64,000 nt of DNA from Roseovarius faecimaris (GCF_009762325.1 NZ_CP034348.1:2548501-2612500), one strand, 5' to 3'; positions 1-8,974 are shown, counted from the stretch's first letter. Translations and numbers: made by a program. Notes: generated by a model not told the origin, from the letters alone.

Positions 1-19
1 GGGGCCTTCCCTCCCCCTG

Positions 20-2119
20 TCACAGCATGCCGGCCAGTAACTCCGCCGCGCGTTGGGCACCGTCAGCAGCCACCGGATGTGGCCGTCGCGGCGCATGCAA
101 TTCCTCTGTCATCGCCGACGCGATACGCTCGGGGCTGCTTTCGTCAAAGGCCATGCGCCGGCCGGCGTTGTATCGCTCCAGCCGACTGGCGACATGGAAG
201 TTCTGCTCAAAATGGTTCTTCAGGGGGAAGTAGAGAAAGGGCGTTCCGGCTGCAGCCAGTTCCATACAGGTCGTGAGCCCCCCTTGCACAAGCGCAAGGT
301 CGCAGGCCGCGAGGTGGCGATCGAGGTCAGGCACGAAAGCACGCATTTCCACCCCGTCAGGCACGTCGAACGCCGCCGGGTCGAGCCGCGGCCCCGTCAC
401 CACGATCATCCGCAGTTCCGGCAGGAGCGCCTTGGCCAAAGGATAGGCTGCAAGGATTCGACGGATCAGCGTTGCCCCGACCCCGGACCCTCCGACCGCG
501 ACGATGCAGGTCTTGCGCCCGTCATCATAACCGAACGCGCCGCGCAGGTCATCGCGGGAGCCGAAAGTATCGGGATGAGCACCGATGATATAATCCGAAA
601 AAGCATAATGCCTGGGGATCCAGTCACGCATGTGCGGCAAGCCCTCGCCAAAACTCAGATCGACGATGTCCTCGGCTGTTCCGACAAAGATCGCCTGATC
701 CCGCACCTCGGGCCGGGTTTCCACATGGCCGATCATCTCTGCATTGTAATCGGTGGTCAGGAAAGCCTCGTGCGGCCCGTTTTCCTCAAATGGCACCCAG
801 CCGACGAAATCGGTGAACCAGGCAATCGGCGCGCGCTTCAACTCGGGGTGTTCATGCCAGTAGTGATCGACATCCCAGGCCTCATCGGCAATGACCAGGT
901 CATATTTCTCCTGCTCCAGCGCCTCTTGGAAAACCATGAAGTTCTTGATCAGGATCTCATCCATGTTGCGGATGGCCTGAAAGGCGTGCAGGTCGTGCTC
1001 CCCGGCCTCGGCCTCGATATGGGCGCTTTCATTGGCGAGCATGCGGCTTGCAGGGTGAATGCTCTCGTTGTTGGCGTCGAGAAACCGCGTGACAGGGTCC
1101 TGGGCCAGCCAGTCCACCTGAAGATCGGGGTGGTGCTTGCGCAATTCACGCGTGACGGCGAGATCCCGGCGCGCATGACCAAGACCGATGGGCGAGGACA
1201 GGTAAAGCGCGCGTTTTCTGCGGTGACTGCGAGGCTTCGACTGCGGTTTCCAGGTGCCGAGGTGCCGCGCCAGGAAATCGCGGACGGTCGTGTTGAACCA
1301 CGCCGGAAAACGCCCGTTCAGAGAATGCCCGCCACCCGGAAACAGGATCAACTCGCCCTGTGTCAGCTCCGCAAGGCGCTCTGATCCTTCCTTGCGCGTG
1401 ATCACATCGGCATCCCCGTGCAGCAAAAGACACGGGCAACGCACCTTGCGGAAAAAGTCATCATCAATCACCGTTCCCGGCACCTGGGAGCGGGAATCGA
1501 GCGTCATCGCCAGCATCCGCCCATCGCTCTCAAGCGCCCAGGCAATAGAATCCTCGCGTTGCTTGGTCGAGTGTTTCTCGTTGAAAACACCGGCAAAGAA
1601 AAACTCGAGAAAATCGGAATAGTTGCGGTCCCAATGGCCCCGATTGTATTTCTGCCAGCCGGTGGGGTTTTCGATATGGTCCTCAAAGGTATCTCCGCGC
1701 CCTTCGATGGGCGGCACGATGGGAACGGAGGCCCCGGCGCTGACAACAGCCTCAACCCGCTCCGGCCACAAGGCCGCGACGGCCAGTGCCACGAGGCTGC
1801 TGAAGGACATTCCAACCAACGTGGCCCGCTCGGTCCGGGTGGCGTCCATCACGGCGATCACGTCCTCAAGCACGAGATCCAGCGCATAGTCTTCGACCTT
1901 GTCCGGGCGATCCGATTTCCCATTCCCGCGAGGGTCGAACGTGACCACTTTGAAATGTTCCGCAAAATAGGGGATCTGCGCTTTCCAGCTTCGCGAATGG
2001 ATGATGGCCCAGGTGGGCACGAAAACGATCGTATGCGCGCCCGTCCCATAGACCTCGTAATGTATCCGGACCCCGTCCCGATCCACGACGCCTTCCGTAT
2101 GGGGAAGCATAGCACGCAT
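20..2119 (-). CDS. alpha/beta hydrolase-glycosyltransferase fusion protein
   Basis: The 699-residue protein has two parts. Residues about 1-295 are an alpha/beta hydrolase: the strand-turn FDPRGNGKSDRP, a nucleophile elbow GMSFSS and a late GGGHS carrying the likely catalytic histidine. Residues about 305-699 look like a GT-B glycosyltransferase of the MurG/UGT type: an N-terminal SSPIGLGHARRD glycine-rich loop, a VGGSGVG loop and a donor-site region with QGGLTTCMELAAAGTPF. An AGGAGG ribosome site lies 8 bases before the ATG. The TetR gene lies 4 bp upstream on the same strand, so the two are probably co-transcribed and co-regulated. Fusing the two folds could couple sugar transfer with ester or lactone hydrolysis, but the substrate is unknown. 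No signal peptide is visible, so it is probably cytoplasmic. The family calls are firm; the function is not. Confidence 0.85.
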   Translation of the reverse strand: MRAMLPHTEGVVDRDGVRIHYEVYGTGAHTIVFVPTWAIIHSRSWKAQIPYFAEHFKVVTFDPRGNGKSDRPDKVEDYALDLVLEDVIAVMDATRTERATLVGMSFSSLVALAVAALWPERVEAVVSAGASVPIVPPIEGRGDTFEDHIENPTGWQKYNRGHWDRNYSDFLEFFFAGVFNEKHSTKQREDSIAWALESDGRMLAMTLDSRSQVPGTVIDDDFFRKVRCPCLLLHGDADVITRKEGSERLAELTQGELILFPGGGHSLNGRFPAWFNTTVRDFLARHLGTWKPQSKPRSHRRKRALYLSSPIGLGHARRDLAVTRELRKHHPDLQVDWLAQDPVTRFLDANNESIHPASRMLANESAHIEAEAGEHDLHAFQAIRNMDEILIKNFMVFQEALEQEKYDLVIADEAWDVDHYWHEHPELKRAPIAWFTDFVGWVPFEENGPHEAFLTTDYNAEMIGHVETRPEVRDQAIFVGTAEDIVDLSFGEGLPHMRDWIPRHYAFSDYIIGAHPDTFGSRDDLRGAFGYDDGRKTCIVAVGGSGVGATLIRRILAAYPLAKALLPELRMIVVTGPRLDPAAFDVPDGVEMRAFVPDLDRHLAACDLALVQGGLTTCMELAAAGTPFLYFPLKNHFEQNFHVASRLERYNAGRRMAFDESSPERIASAMTEELHAPRRPHPVAADGAQRAAELLAGML

Positions 2120-2123
2120 TGTC

Positions 2124-2741
2124 TTATCCTCCTGTAGAACTTTCCTCTATCTCGGCCATGACCTCGCCCACGCGCCGGAGCGCTGTTCGGACCGGATGGT
2201 CGGTATTTTCGTAACCAAGCAGGATCAGGGCCTCCGCGCCGATAAAGGCCGAACTGACGAGCGAGGCGATCTCCTTCGGGCTGAAGGGTGAAAAACTTCC
2301 GTGCTTGTCCTCGAATTCCTCTGCAAGCCCTGTGATCAGATCGTGCCAATGGCTGAGGCCGGCCCGGGTAACATCGGCGATGCGGGCATTGGACCAGCCT
2401 GCCGCAATCAGCTCCTGCAGCACCTGCACATAGCCCGAGGCCAGATCCTCTTCGAGATAATCGCAGGCGAGAAACCATTTCTGAGAGACTGTCAGTTCGG
2501 GGTTCTCAAACGTCTCCCGCTGGCGAAGCACAAGGCGAAGGTTCATATCCTCGAACAACGCAAGGAGAAGCCCCTCCTTGGAACCGAAATGGTACTGGAT
2601 CTGGCTCATCTGCGTGTCAGCAGCCTTGGCCACGGCGCGGGTGGAAAGGTTCGCCAATCCATCGCGGGTGAGCACAAGGCGCGCCGCCGCCAGCAGATCC
2701 CGCTTCGTTTGTTGCACACGCTCCGCCGAAACTCTCGCCAT
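2124..2741 (-). CDS. TetR/AcrR family transcriptional regulator
   Basis: At 205 residues the length is normal for TetR repressors. The N-terminal helix-turn-helix (about residues 10-57) has the usual pattern, with LSTRAVAKAADTQMSQIQYHFGS ending in the typical YHFGSKEGLL segment. The C-terminal half is helical and would form the ligand-binding and dimerisation domain. It sits directly upstream of the hydrolase-glycosyltransferase fusion on the same strand, with only 4 bp between them, so it probably controls that gene and itself. A perfect 12-bp palindrome lies 27 bp before its start codon and is a natural operator candidate. The ligand is unknown. Confidence 0.9.
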   Translation of the reverse strand: MARVSAERVQQTKRDLLAAARLVLTRDGLANLSTRAVAKAADTQMSQIQYHFGSKEGLLLALFEDMNLRLVLRQRETFENPELTVSQKWFLACDYLEEDLASGYVQVLQELIAAGWSNARIADVTRAGLSHWHDLITGLAEEFEDKHGSFSPFSPKEIASLVSSAFIGAEALILLGYENTDHPVRTALRRVGEVMAEIEESSTGG

Positions 2742-2768
2742 GCCACTCTCCCTTTACCTTTTATTAAA

Positions 2769-2780
2769 TCGTTCGAACGA
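2769..2780. promoter_or_regulatory. candidate TetR operator palindrome
   Basis: TCGTTCGAACGA is a perfect 12-bp palindrome in AT-rich flanks, 27 bp upstream of the TetR start codon. The position and symmetry fit an autoregulatory operator. This is inference from position only. Confidence 0.45.
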
Positions 2781-2980
2781 ATAAATCAATTCAGAAAAAA
2801 ACACTGAATGCGCACGGGCATTCGATGGTGGGACGGATGAGGCCGGTAAACTGCAGCCTCACCCCGGAGGGCAAACCGCCACCCTGACAACCTTCTCGCC
2901 GCGGCTCTGGCGGGTTCCGGTTCTCCGTCTTATCTCCAGCCTTCGGTGGTTACCCGGGCGCGCGCCGCTGATTCACAGCG

Positions 2981-3871
2981 CTACATTGCATCCCAGAACA
3001 ATTGCCCGGCCTTATCCAGCCTGTCAGAGGCGCAAAAGAGCGTGAGCGTAAGCGTTGTTTGCCACTCCGGCCCGCCGACCCGCACAAGACGTCCATCCGC
3101 CAGTTCTTCGGCCACCACCCGCTCGGACAACCAGGCAACACCCTTGCCCGAGATCACCATCCGCTTCAGGGATTCCGCATGCGCATCCATATAGGCAAGC
3201 TCCAGAGGCGGTTCGCGGTTTCCGATGATCTGATCAACAATCGTTCCCAGATAGCTGCTGGGGTCATAACTCAGATAAGGGATCCCCTGCTCTCTTGGCC
3301 CGGACAAATCCCACCCGTTCGCCGCCGCCGCGTTCGCCTCGGCCACCGGACAGAAATTTTCATGGCCGATGTCTTTGCGTGCAATCACATCCTCATCAAA
3401 GAAAGGCGCCCCGTTATTGTGCCTGTAGCACAGCAGAAAATCACAGGTGCCATCCGTAAACAGCTGACAACAGGATGCCAGAAAATCCGAAAAGACCCGG
3501 ACGCGCAGATCTGGCAACTCATCATCCAGCTCCTGAAGACGCGTGGTCAGATAATTCAGGGAAATCGTGTGCAAAACCGCGATCCGCTGGAACGCCGTTC
3601 CGCCGAAATAAATGCCGCGGATATCCTGCCGGGCGTCGGACAATCGGTTGATGGTCTCCTGTGCCACCGGCAAAAACTGGACACCTGCATCCGACAATCG
3701 GACGGGATAAATCGACCTGACAACCAGAGGCACACCCAACCAGTTTTCCAGGGATTTAATGCGGCGGCTAAAGGCCGGCTGGGTGATGTTCCGCTCTTCG
3801 GCGGCGCGCGAAAAGTTGAGCGTGCGTCCCAGGCAGACGAAATCCTGCAGCCACCTTGTATCCATATCCAT
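2981..3871 (-). CDS. LysR family transcriptional regulator
   Basis: The 296-residue protein has the LysR N-terminal winged helix-turn-helix (FSRAAEERNITQPAFSRRIK, about residues 19-38) and a periplasmic-binding-protein-like effector domain from about residue 90. It is transcribed away from the TRAP transporter operon that starts at 4102. That divergent layout is typical of a LysR regulator controlling its neighbour. The intergenic region holds a perfect T-N11-A inverted repeat. The inducer is probably the TRAP substrate or a breakdown product of it. The start could be Met1 or Met3. Confidence 0.9.
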   Translation of the reverse strand: MDMDTRWLQDFVCLGRTLNFSRAAEERNITQPAFSRRIKSLENWLGVPLVVRSIYPVRLSDAGVQFLPVAQETINRLSDARQDIRGIYFGGTAFQRIAVLHTISLNYLTTRLQELDDELPDLRVRVFSDFLASCCQLFTDGTCDFLLCYRHNNGAPFFDEDVIARKDIGHENFCPVAEANAAAANGWDLSGPREQGIPYLSYDPSSYLGTIVDQIIGNREPPLELAYMDAHAESLKRMVISGKGVAWLSERVVAEELADGRLVRVGGPEWQTTLTLTLFCASDRLDKAGQLFWDAM

Positions 3872-3908
3872 CCCCCTTTTTGACCAAACATGGTTGAAAA
3901 TTCAGCGC

Positions 3909-3925
3909 TATGCAAATTCTGCATA
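3909..3925. promoter_or_regulatory. candidate LysR-type T-N11-A binding site
   Basis: TATGCA-AATTC-TGCATA is a perfect 6-bp inverted repeat with a 5-nt spacer. It contains TGCAAATTCTGCA, which fits the T-N11-A core of LysR-type recognition sites. It lies 38 bp upstream of the lysR start and about 177 bp upstream of dctP, as expected for a site serving divergent promoters. Confidence 0.6.
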
Positions 3926-3970
3926 ACAGTATGCCATGTTTTGATTGGCCAAAGCTCGGTGGGCAATTCT

Positions 3971-3987
3971 AACCTTTGAGTAAGGTT
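3971..3987. promoter_or_regulatory. second inverted repeat in the lysR-dctP intergenic region
   Basis: AACCTT-TGAGT-AAGGTT is a perfect 6-bp inverted repeat with a 5-nt spacer, the same geometry as the repeat at 3909. Its sequence differs, so it may be an activation half-site or bind another regulator. Confidence 0.35.
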
Positions 3988-4101
3988 GGGCCTACGTGGA
4001 ATGTAGACAATCGCACTTCCTCCCCGCGGCACCGGCCTCTGAACAATAAGGGCAGGCAACACCCATGATTGCCAGAACGCCCGACCAACTGGGAGTAAAC
4101 A

Positions 4102-5085
4102 ATGTCGAAACTCATGACTACCACCGCTATTGTGCTTGCCACCATGGCGGCGATGCCGGCCGCGGCTGAAACCACCGTCCGGCTCAGCACCTATGTGAAC
4201 GAAGCCGATATCCGCTACGATGGCTTTGTGCATTTCGCGAACCTGGTCTCGGAAAAGACCAGCGGCAGCGTCAAGGTCGAAGTGTTCCCGTCAGGCACGC
4301 TGCATGGCTGGTCTGAAGGTGTGGACTCGCTTCAGGGTGGCGTCTCGGACATCTCGTGGATCAATGCGGACAACCGCCTGCCCTGCTATGCGGTCACATC
4401 GCTCTATCCGGCCGAGGTGAGCCTGGAAGACCAGACCGGCCTTGATGCCGCATATGCAGAACTGATCCGTGACGAAGCGGCAAATGTCGGCCTCGTTCCG
4501 TTGTTCAACTCGAACTATTCCTATGATCAGGAATGGTGGTTCGAAGAACCAATCGACGATATCGGCAACCTGGACGGCAAACTTGTCCGCTCGATCGGAC
4601 CGCTGGTGAGCCTGATGATCGAAACCTGGGGCGGAGAGCCGGTCTTTGTCGCACCGAAGGAAGTCTTCCAGTCTGCCGAGCGCGGCGTTGTGGACGGCAT
4701 CAACATGGGTGTTGCGACCTACTCGTCCTGGAAGCTCTGGACCGTCATGCCCTACATGGTCAATGCCAACCTGTTTTACGGCAACATCCAGTACATGATG
4801 AACAAGGACAAGTTCGACTCGCTCAGCGCCGAAGAACAGCAGGCGATGGTCGACGCAGCCGCCGAAACCGAAGCCTGGCTGAAACCGCGCTATGAAGCCT
4901 GGGTGGATCAGCAGGTCGGCAATGCGGTCATGTCCGGAGGCGGCCAAGCCGTCTCGATCCCGGACGATCAGCGCAAGGCACTGATTGCCAGCGTCAAGGA
5001 TCAGTGGGACGTCAAGGTCGACGAAGCCTGTGGCGCGGAACTGGCTGGCAAGGTGCGCAACCTGCTCGCAAGCCACGCACCCTAA
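4102..5085 (+). CDS. dctP: TRAP transporter substrate-binding protein (DctP type)
   Basis: This 327-residue periplasmic binding protein starts with a clear signal peptide (positively charged MSKLMTT, hydrophobic stretch, cleavage after PAAAE-type residues near 22). The TRAP solute-binding fold is shown by the conserved central region with GKLVRSIGP (about residues 165-175), where the family arginine that binds substrate carboxylate is expected, and by VFQSAERGVVDGINMG. A GGGAG ribosome site lies 6 bases before the ATG. The membrane subunits dctQ and dctM follow. It should bind an organic acid or a zwitterionic amino compound in the periplasm. The nearby EutB/EutC-like genes suggest an amino-acid-derived ligand. 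Confidence 0.92.
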   Translation: MSKLMTTTAIVLATMAAMPAAAETTVRLSTYVNEADIRYDGFVHFANLVSEKTSGSVKVEVFPSGTLHGWSEGVDSLQGGVSDISWINADNRLPCYAVTSLYPAEVSLEDQTGLDAAYAELIRDEAANVGLVPLFNSNYSYDQEWWFEEPIDDIGNLDGKLVRSIGPLVSLMIETWGGEPVFVAPKEVFQSAERGVVDGINMGVATYSSWKLWTVMPYMVNANLFYGNIQYMMNKDKFDSLSAEEQQAMVDAAAETEAWLKPRYEAWVDQQVGNAVMSGGGQAVSIPDDQRKALIASVKDQWDVKVDEACGAELAGKVRNLLASHAP

Positions 5086-5099
5086 GCCGGTGCCAAGAC

Positions 5100-5129
5100 C
5101 GGTGGCCCCCGATCTGCCTGGGGCCACCG
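5100..5129 (+). terminator. hairpin after dctP (attenuator or mRNA-stabilising)
   Basis: CGGTGGCCCC and GGGGCCACCG form a perfect 10-bp stem with a 10-nt loop, 14 bp after the dctP stop. No long T tract follows, so partial termination or 3'-end protection is more likely than full termination. It would give more binding protein than permease. Confidence 0.6.
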
Positions 5130-5157
5130 CATTCCCTTCTCAAAAACGAGGCTTGCC

Positions 5158-5667
5158 ATGGACACGGGGTTGGACCGTCTGATCCGGGGCGTCGAGCGTA
5201 TCGTCATATGGGCCGCGGCCCTGGGCGGGATCGTCGTACTGGTGCAGATGATTTGGATTTCATACGGGGTGTTTACCCGCTATGGGCTGGGTAAACCTGA
5301 CCGGCTTGTAACCGAAGCGACCGCGCTTTTGCTTTTCCCGGTCGCCTTCGCCGGGCTTGCGTTTGCACTCAGGGAAGATGCGATGCCGAAGGTCACCATG
5401 ATGATCGACCTCTTTTCGGCAAAAGCACAACGCCTCTTCGCCATCATCAATCACATCATCATGCTCGGCGTCGGACTGTTCTTTGCCTATGCCGGGGTCA
5501 GCGCGACGATCCGCTCGTTCAATTCGGGCGTTGCCTCCGAAATCCTGCACTGGCCGCGCTGGTGGTTCTGGGCGCCGGGCGCCACGGCTCTGGTCCTTTT
5601 CGCATTCTATGCAGCGCTGAGACTGATCCGCCTTTTCCTCACCCCCGCATCGGAAGGAGACGACTGA
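5158..5667 (+). CDS. dctQ: TRAP transporter small permease (DctQ type)
   Basis: The 169-residue integral membrane protein has four hydrophobic segments, the normal topology of the DctQ subunit. It sits between the binding-protein and large-permease genes. Its stop codon overlaps the dctM start as TGATG, which points to translational coupling. With DctM it forms the inner-membrane part of a secondary, sodium-driven importer. Confidence 0.9.
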   Translation: MDTGLDRLIRGVERIVIWAAALGGIVVLVQMIWISYGVFTRYGLGKPDRLVTEATALLLFPVAFAGLAFALREDAMPKVTMMIDLFSAKAQRLFAIINHIIMLGVGLFFAYAGVSATIRSFNSGVASEILHWPRWWFWAPGATALVLFAFYAALRLIRLFLTPASEGDD

Positions 5668-6968
5668 TGGAATGGTATACCGTCGGCCTTGGCCTTCTGG
5701 CTTTGCTCATGATCTTCATCGTGATCGGCCTGCCGATCCCGTTCGCACTGGCGGCCGCGTCGCTGCCCTTTCTCTGGGACATCCAGGGCTGGAAAACCTC
5801 GGTCGTCTCGTCCGAGCTCAAACTATGGGGGGTGTGGATTGACTATATCCTACTCGCTGTCCCGTTATTCGTCTTCTTAGGAGAGTTAATAGGCAAATCC
5901 AACATCGGCCCGAACCTCTATCAGTTCCTGCACCAGGGGGTGCGGATCAAAGGGTCGGCGGCCTATGGCTCGATCGGCGCCAGCGCCGGATTCGGGGCCG
6001 TCTGCGGCTCGTCCATGGTGGGCGCGCTGACCATCGGCGGCGTGGCCCTGCCCGAGATGCTGCGGCTGGGCTATGGCAAGCGGCTCTCGTCCGGTGTTCT
6101 GGCCGCGGGGGGGACGCTTTCGGTGCTGATCCCGCCAAGCCTGATCCTGCTTTTTTATGGCATCGTGACAGACCAGAGCATCGGCGACCTCTTTATCGCA
6201 GGTGTCATACCCGGGATCATTCTTGTGACCGGTTTCGTTGTGGTCGTCTTGGCCTGGGGCGTGTTGAAGCCCGAGGACATCCCGTCGAGCGAGGACGCGC
6301 AGAAGATGCCTTTGGCCATGATCCTGTCCACGGTCGGCCCGGTCCTTCTGATCGGCCTGGTGATCACGGTGGCGATCTATGCGGGCATCGCAACACCCAC
6401 CGAGGCGGCCGCTGTGGCGGCTCTGCTGACGGTGATCCTCGCCTTTGGCGTGGGTGGCCTGACCTGGGATGGGTTCAAGGCCGCGCTGTTTTCGACCATG
6501 CGGACGATGGGGTATCTCGGCCTTCTGCTGTCGGCGGGTGTGCTGTTCGGGTTTGTGCTGACCTATTACCGGGTACCACAGCAATTCACCGAGCTGTTCC
6601 TGTCCTTCGATCTGTCGCCCTATACGGTTCTGGCCATCGTCATCGTGTTCTACATCGTGCTCGGGATGTTCCTCGAGCCGGTCTCGATGACCTTCATCAC
6701 GCTCCCGACGATCTTTCCTCTGATGGCGGCCGCCGGGTTCGACCTGATCTGGTTCGGCGTCGTTTACACGATCACCATGGAGATCGCGGTGCTGACGCCG
6801 CCTGTGGGGTTAAACCTCTATGTCATACAGGCGATCAGTCGAGATGAAGTGTCGATCGGCGATGTCATCATCGGTTGTCTGCCCTTCATCGCCGCCATGG
6901 TCCTGCTGATCGCCATTCTCATTGTGTTTCCGGAGGTTGCCCTATGGTTGCCCGAACAGATGAATTGA
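5667..6968 (+). CDS. dctM: TRAP transporter large permease (DctM type)
   Basis: The 433-residue protein has about 12 hydrophobic segments and family motifs such as GASAGFGAVCGSSMVGALTIG and PPSLILLFYGI. An upstream in-frame ATG exists but would overlap dctQ by over 100 bp. The start at MEWYTVG follows a GGAAGGAG ribosome site and overlaps the dctQ stop, so it is preferred. The C-terminal MEIAVLTPPVGLNLYV is the usual end of this family. It works with the two preceding genes as one importer. Confidence 0.93.
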   Translation: MEWYTVGLGLLALLMIFIVIGLPIPFALAAASLPFLWDIQGWKTSVVSSELKLWGVWIDYILLAVPLFVFLGELIGKSNIGPNLYQFLHQGVRIKGSAAYGSIGASAGFGAVCGSSMVGALTIGGVALPEMLRLGYGKRLSSGVLAAGGTLSVLIPPSLILLFYGIVTDQSIGDLFIAGVIPGIILVTGFVVVVLAWGVLKPEDIPSSEDAQKMPLAMILSTVGPVLLIGLVITVAIYAGIATPTEAAAVAALLTVILAFGVGGLTWDGFKAALFSTMRTMGYLGLLLSAGVLFGFVLTYYRVPQQFTELFLSFDLSPYTVLAIVIVFYIVLGMFLEPVSMTFITLPTIFPLMAAAGFDLIWFGVVYTITMEIAVLTPPVGLNLYVIQAISRDEVSIGDVIIGCLPFIAAMVLLIAILIVFPEVALWLPEQMN

Positions 6969-7735
6969 TCCGGCTGGACCCCGCCCCGCATCGCCGGGCC
7001 GGATCCGGAACACCTCTGGTTCTGGTCCACGGTTTTCTGGGGGGATCGGCGCAATGGGAAGCCGAGATCGAGCGCTTCAGCGGCAGCCATGACGTCATCG
7101 CCCCCGATCTGCCCGGCTTTGGCGAAGCCGCCGGACTGGCCGCCCGCAAGGGCGTTGATGGACTGGCCGATTACGTGATCGAGTTCCTGGACAAGCTGGG
7201 GATTTCCACCTTCGCACTGCTCGGGCATTCGATGGGCGGGATGATCGTCCAGACAATCGCCGCGAAGATCCCCGACCGGGTCGAAAAACTGGTTCTTTAC
7301 GGGACGGGTCCGCTCGGGCTCATGCCGAACCGGTTTGAGACGATTGAGGAATCCCGTCAACGGTTTCGCGCCGATGGCGTCGCGAAAACCATTCGGAGAG
7401 TGGGCGCAACCTGGGTTCTGGACGCCGAAACGGATGCCGGTCGCGCCGTCGTCGCGCAATTGGCCCGCGTGGGCGACCCAGCCTCCAGCGAGGCGGCGCT
7501 CATGGCCTATGACGGCATGGAAACCTGGGACGGACGGGGCAATCTCGAAGGTATGTCGATGCCAACCCTGATCCTCTGGGGGGACACCGATCGTTCCTAT
7601 CGCTGGCCTCAGGTTGAGGAAATGTGGACGAAGATCCCCAATGCGAAACTGGCGGTCATTCCCGGCACATCGCACGCGGCGCATCTTGAGAAACCGTGCC
7701 TGTTCCACTGCCTGCTTGCCGATTTTCTGAACTGA
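6944..7735 (+). CDS. alpha/beta hydrolase
   Basis: The 263-residue protein has the classical alpha/beta-hydrolase order: oxyanion loop VHGFLGG, nucleophile elbow GHSMGG, acid region LWGDTDRSY and a C-terminal TSHAAHLEKP histidine. The start at MVARTDE follows GGAGG by 7 bases and overlaps the end of dctM by 25 bp, so it is probably translationally coupled to the transporter. A likely role is hydrolysis of an ester, lactone or amide in the imported compound. It may act where ectoine operons use the ectoine hydrolase, but that is speculation from position. Confidence 0.88.
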   Translation: MVARTDELIRLDPAPHRRAGSGTPLVLVHGFLGGSAQWEAEIERFSGSHDVIAPDLPGFGEAAGLAARKGVDGLADYVIEFLDKLGISTFALLGHSMGGMIVQTIAAKIPDRVEKLVLYGTGPLGLMPNRFETIEESRQRFRADGVAKTIRRVGATWVLDAETDAGRAVVAQLARVGDPASSEAALMAYDGMETWDGRGNLEGMSMPTLILWGDTDRSYRWPQVEEMWTKIPNAKLAVIPGTSHAAHLEKPCLFHCLLADFLN

Positions 7736-7779
7736 CGCGGTCCGGGCAGCCCGGGCTTGCGGTTTTGCCGACCGCGTCA
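7733..7779 (+). terminator. hairpin after the alpha/beta hydrolase gene
   Basis: TGACGCGGTC, which includes the hydrolase stop codon, pairs perfectly with GACCGCGTCA across a GC-rich loop. No T tract follows, so it could be a weak terminator or attenuator between the transporter genes and the eutBC-like pair. Confidence 0.45.
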
Positions 7780-7981
7780 GTCTAAGATGACAAACTCCCG
7801 CCGCTTGCTGCATTAACAATCAAACCGGACCACCCGATGAGGACACGCCGCACCTGCGCCCGGGGAATCCGGCATGGATGTACGCGAGGCGCAAACATGG
7901 TTATCACGGACGAAAGCCGTTAGATGCGAAGTCCCCGCGCTGATGTATCCGATGCGGCCGGGCAGACACAGGGACCATGAC

Positions 7982-8971
7982 ATGAGCCACATCACCGTCG
8001 ACCAGATCGAGCAGGCTCGGAAACGCATTGCCTCGACCATTCATCCCACGCCGGTGGTGCCATCGGACACGCTGAGTGCGCTGTGCGATACCTCTGTTTA
8101 TCTCAAGCTGGAACATCAGCAGCGCACCGGGTCGTTCAAGCTGCGCGGGGCGACCAATGCAGTGCTGAGCCTCTCTGAGGACGAGCGCGCGCGTGGCGTG
8201 GTCGGCGTATCGACCGGAAATCACGGGCGAGGCCTCGCCTATGCGGCGCGTCAGAACGGGGTGAAATGCATCATCTGCATGTCCAACCTCGTGCCCCAGA
8301 ACAAGATCGACGGTATTCGTGCGCAGGGGGCAGAGGTCCGCATTATCGGCCAGAGCCAGGATGACGCGCAGATCGAAGTGGACCGCCTCGTGGCCGAGGA
8401 GGGGATGACCATGATCCCCCCCTTCGATCACCCCGATATCATTGCCGGGCAGGGAACCGTCGGCCTTGAAAGCGCAGAGGCCGTACCAGAGCTTCAGATG
8501 GCGCTTGTCCAGGTGTCGGGGGGCGGGCTCATCTCGGGTGTCGCCGCAGCACTCCGATCGCGTATCCCGGGCATTCACATCATTGGCGTGTCGATGGAAC
8601 GCGGTGCCGCGATGCATACATGTCTGAAAGCCGGAAAGCCGATTTTCGTGGAAGAAAAAGCAACTCTGGCGGATTCCCTTGGCGGGGGTATCGGGCTCGA
8701 CAATGCCTATACATTTCCCATGACCCGGGATCTGGTGGATGAGATTGTCCTCGTCTCCGAAACCGAGATCGCCCAGGCAATCCGCCATGCCTACTGGAAA
8801 GAGAGCCAGATCATCGAAGGATCGGGCGCCGTGACGCTGGCCGCCCTTCTCTCGGACAAGGTGCGCCCGACAGGTCCGGCCCTTGCCCTTCTGAGCGGTG
8901 GTAACATCGACATGTCGCTGCACCACCGCATCATCTCTGGCGAAAATGTCGATGTAACGGAACAGGACTAA
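7982..8971 (+). CDS. eutB: PLP-dependent dehydratase, EutB-like (threonine dehydratase family)
   Basis: The start at MSHITVD gives 329 residues, the size of the family; upstream in-frame ATGs lack a good ribosome site. It is a fold-type II PLP enzyme: RTGSFKLRGATNA holds the Schiff-base lysine (about residue 53), and STGNHGR and the GGGLISG loop bind PLP phosphate. The segment around CMSNLVPQNKIDGIRA and FDHPDIIAGQGT resembles hydroxyectoine-utilisation EutB proteins as I recall them. The close relative beta-hydroxyaspartate dehydratase (BhcB) cannot be excluded. The next gene is the EutC/OCD partner, 3 bp away. No ectoine hydrolase or deacetylase genes lie nearby, so the true substrate may differ. 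Confidence 0.75.
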   Translation: MSHITVDQIEQARKRIASTIHPTPVVPSDTLSALCDTSVYLKLEHQQRTGSFKLRGATNAVLSLSEDERARGVVGVSTGNHGRGLAYAARQNGVKCIICMSNLVPQNKIDGIRAQGAEVRIIGQSQDDAQIEVDRLVAEEGMTMIPPFDHPDIIAGQGTVGLESAEAVPELQMALVQVSGGGLISGVAAALRSRIPGIHIIGVSMERGAAMHTCLKAGKPIFVEEKATLADSLGGGIGLDNAYTFPMTRDLVDEIVLVSETEIAQAIRHAYWKESQIIEGSGAVTLAALLSDKVRPTGPALALLSGGNIDMSLHHRIISGENVDVTEQD

Positions 8972-8974
8972 GCC

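Noticed and set aside
53..1384. A long plus-strand frame opposite the hydrolase-glycosyltransferase gene
   Set aside because: It lies entirely antisense to a gene with intact motifs in both domains, and shows no domain or signal of its own. High-GC genomes give many such shadows.
2838..2861. TGAGGC and GCCTCA arms as a possible terminator for lysR
   Set aside because: The loop is 14 nt, there is no T tract, and the distance from the lysR stop is over 100 bp. Too weak to annotate.
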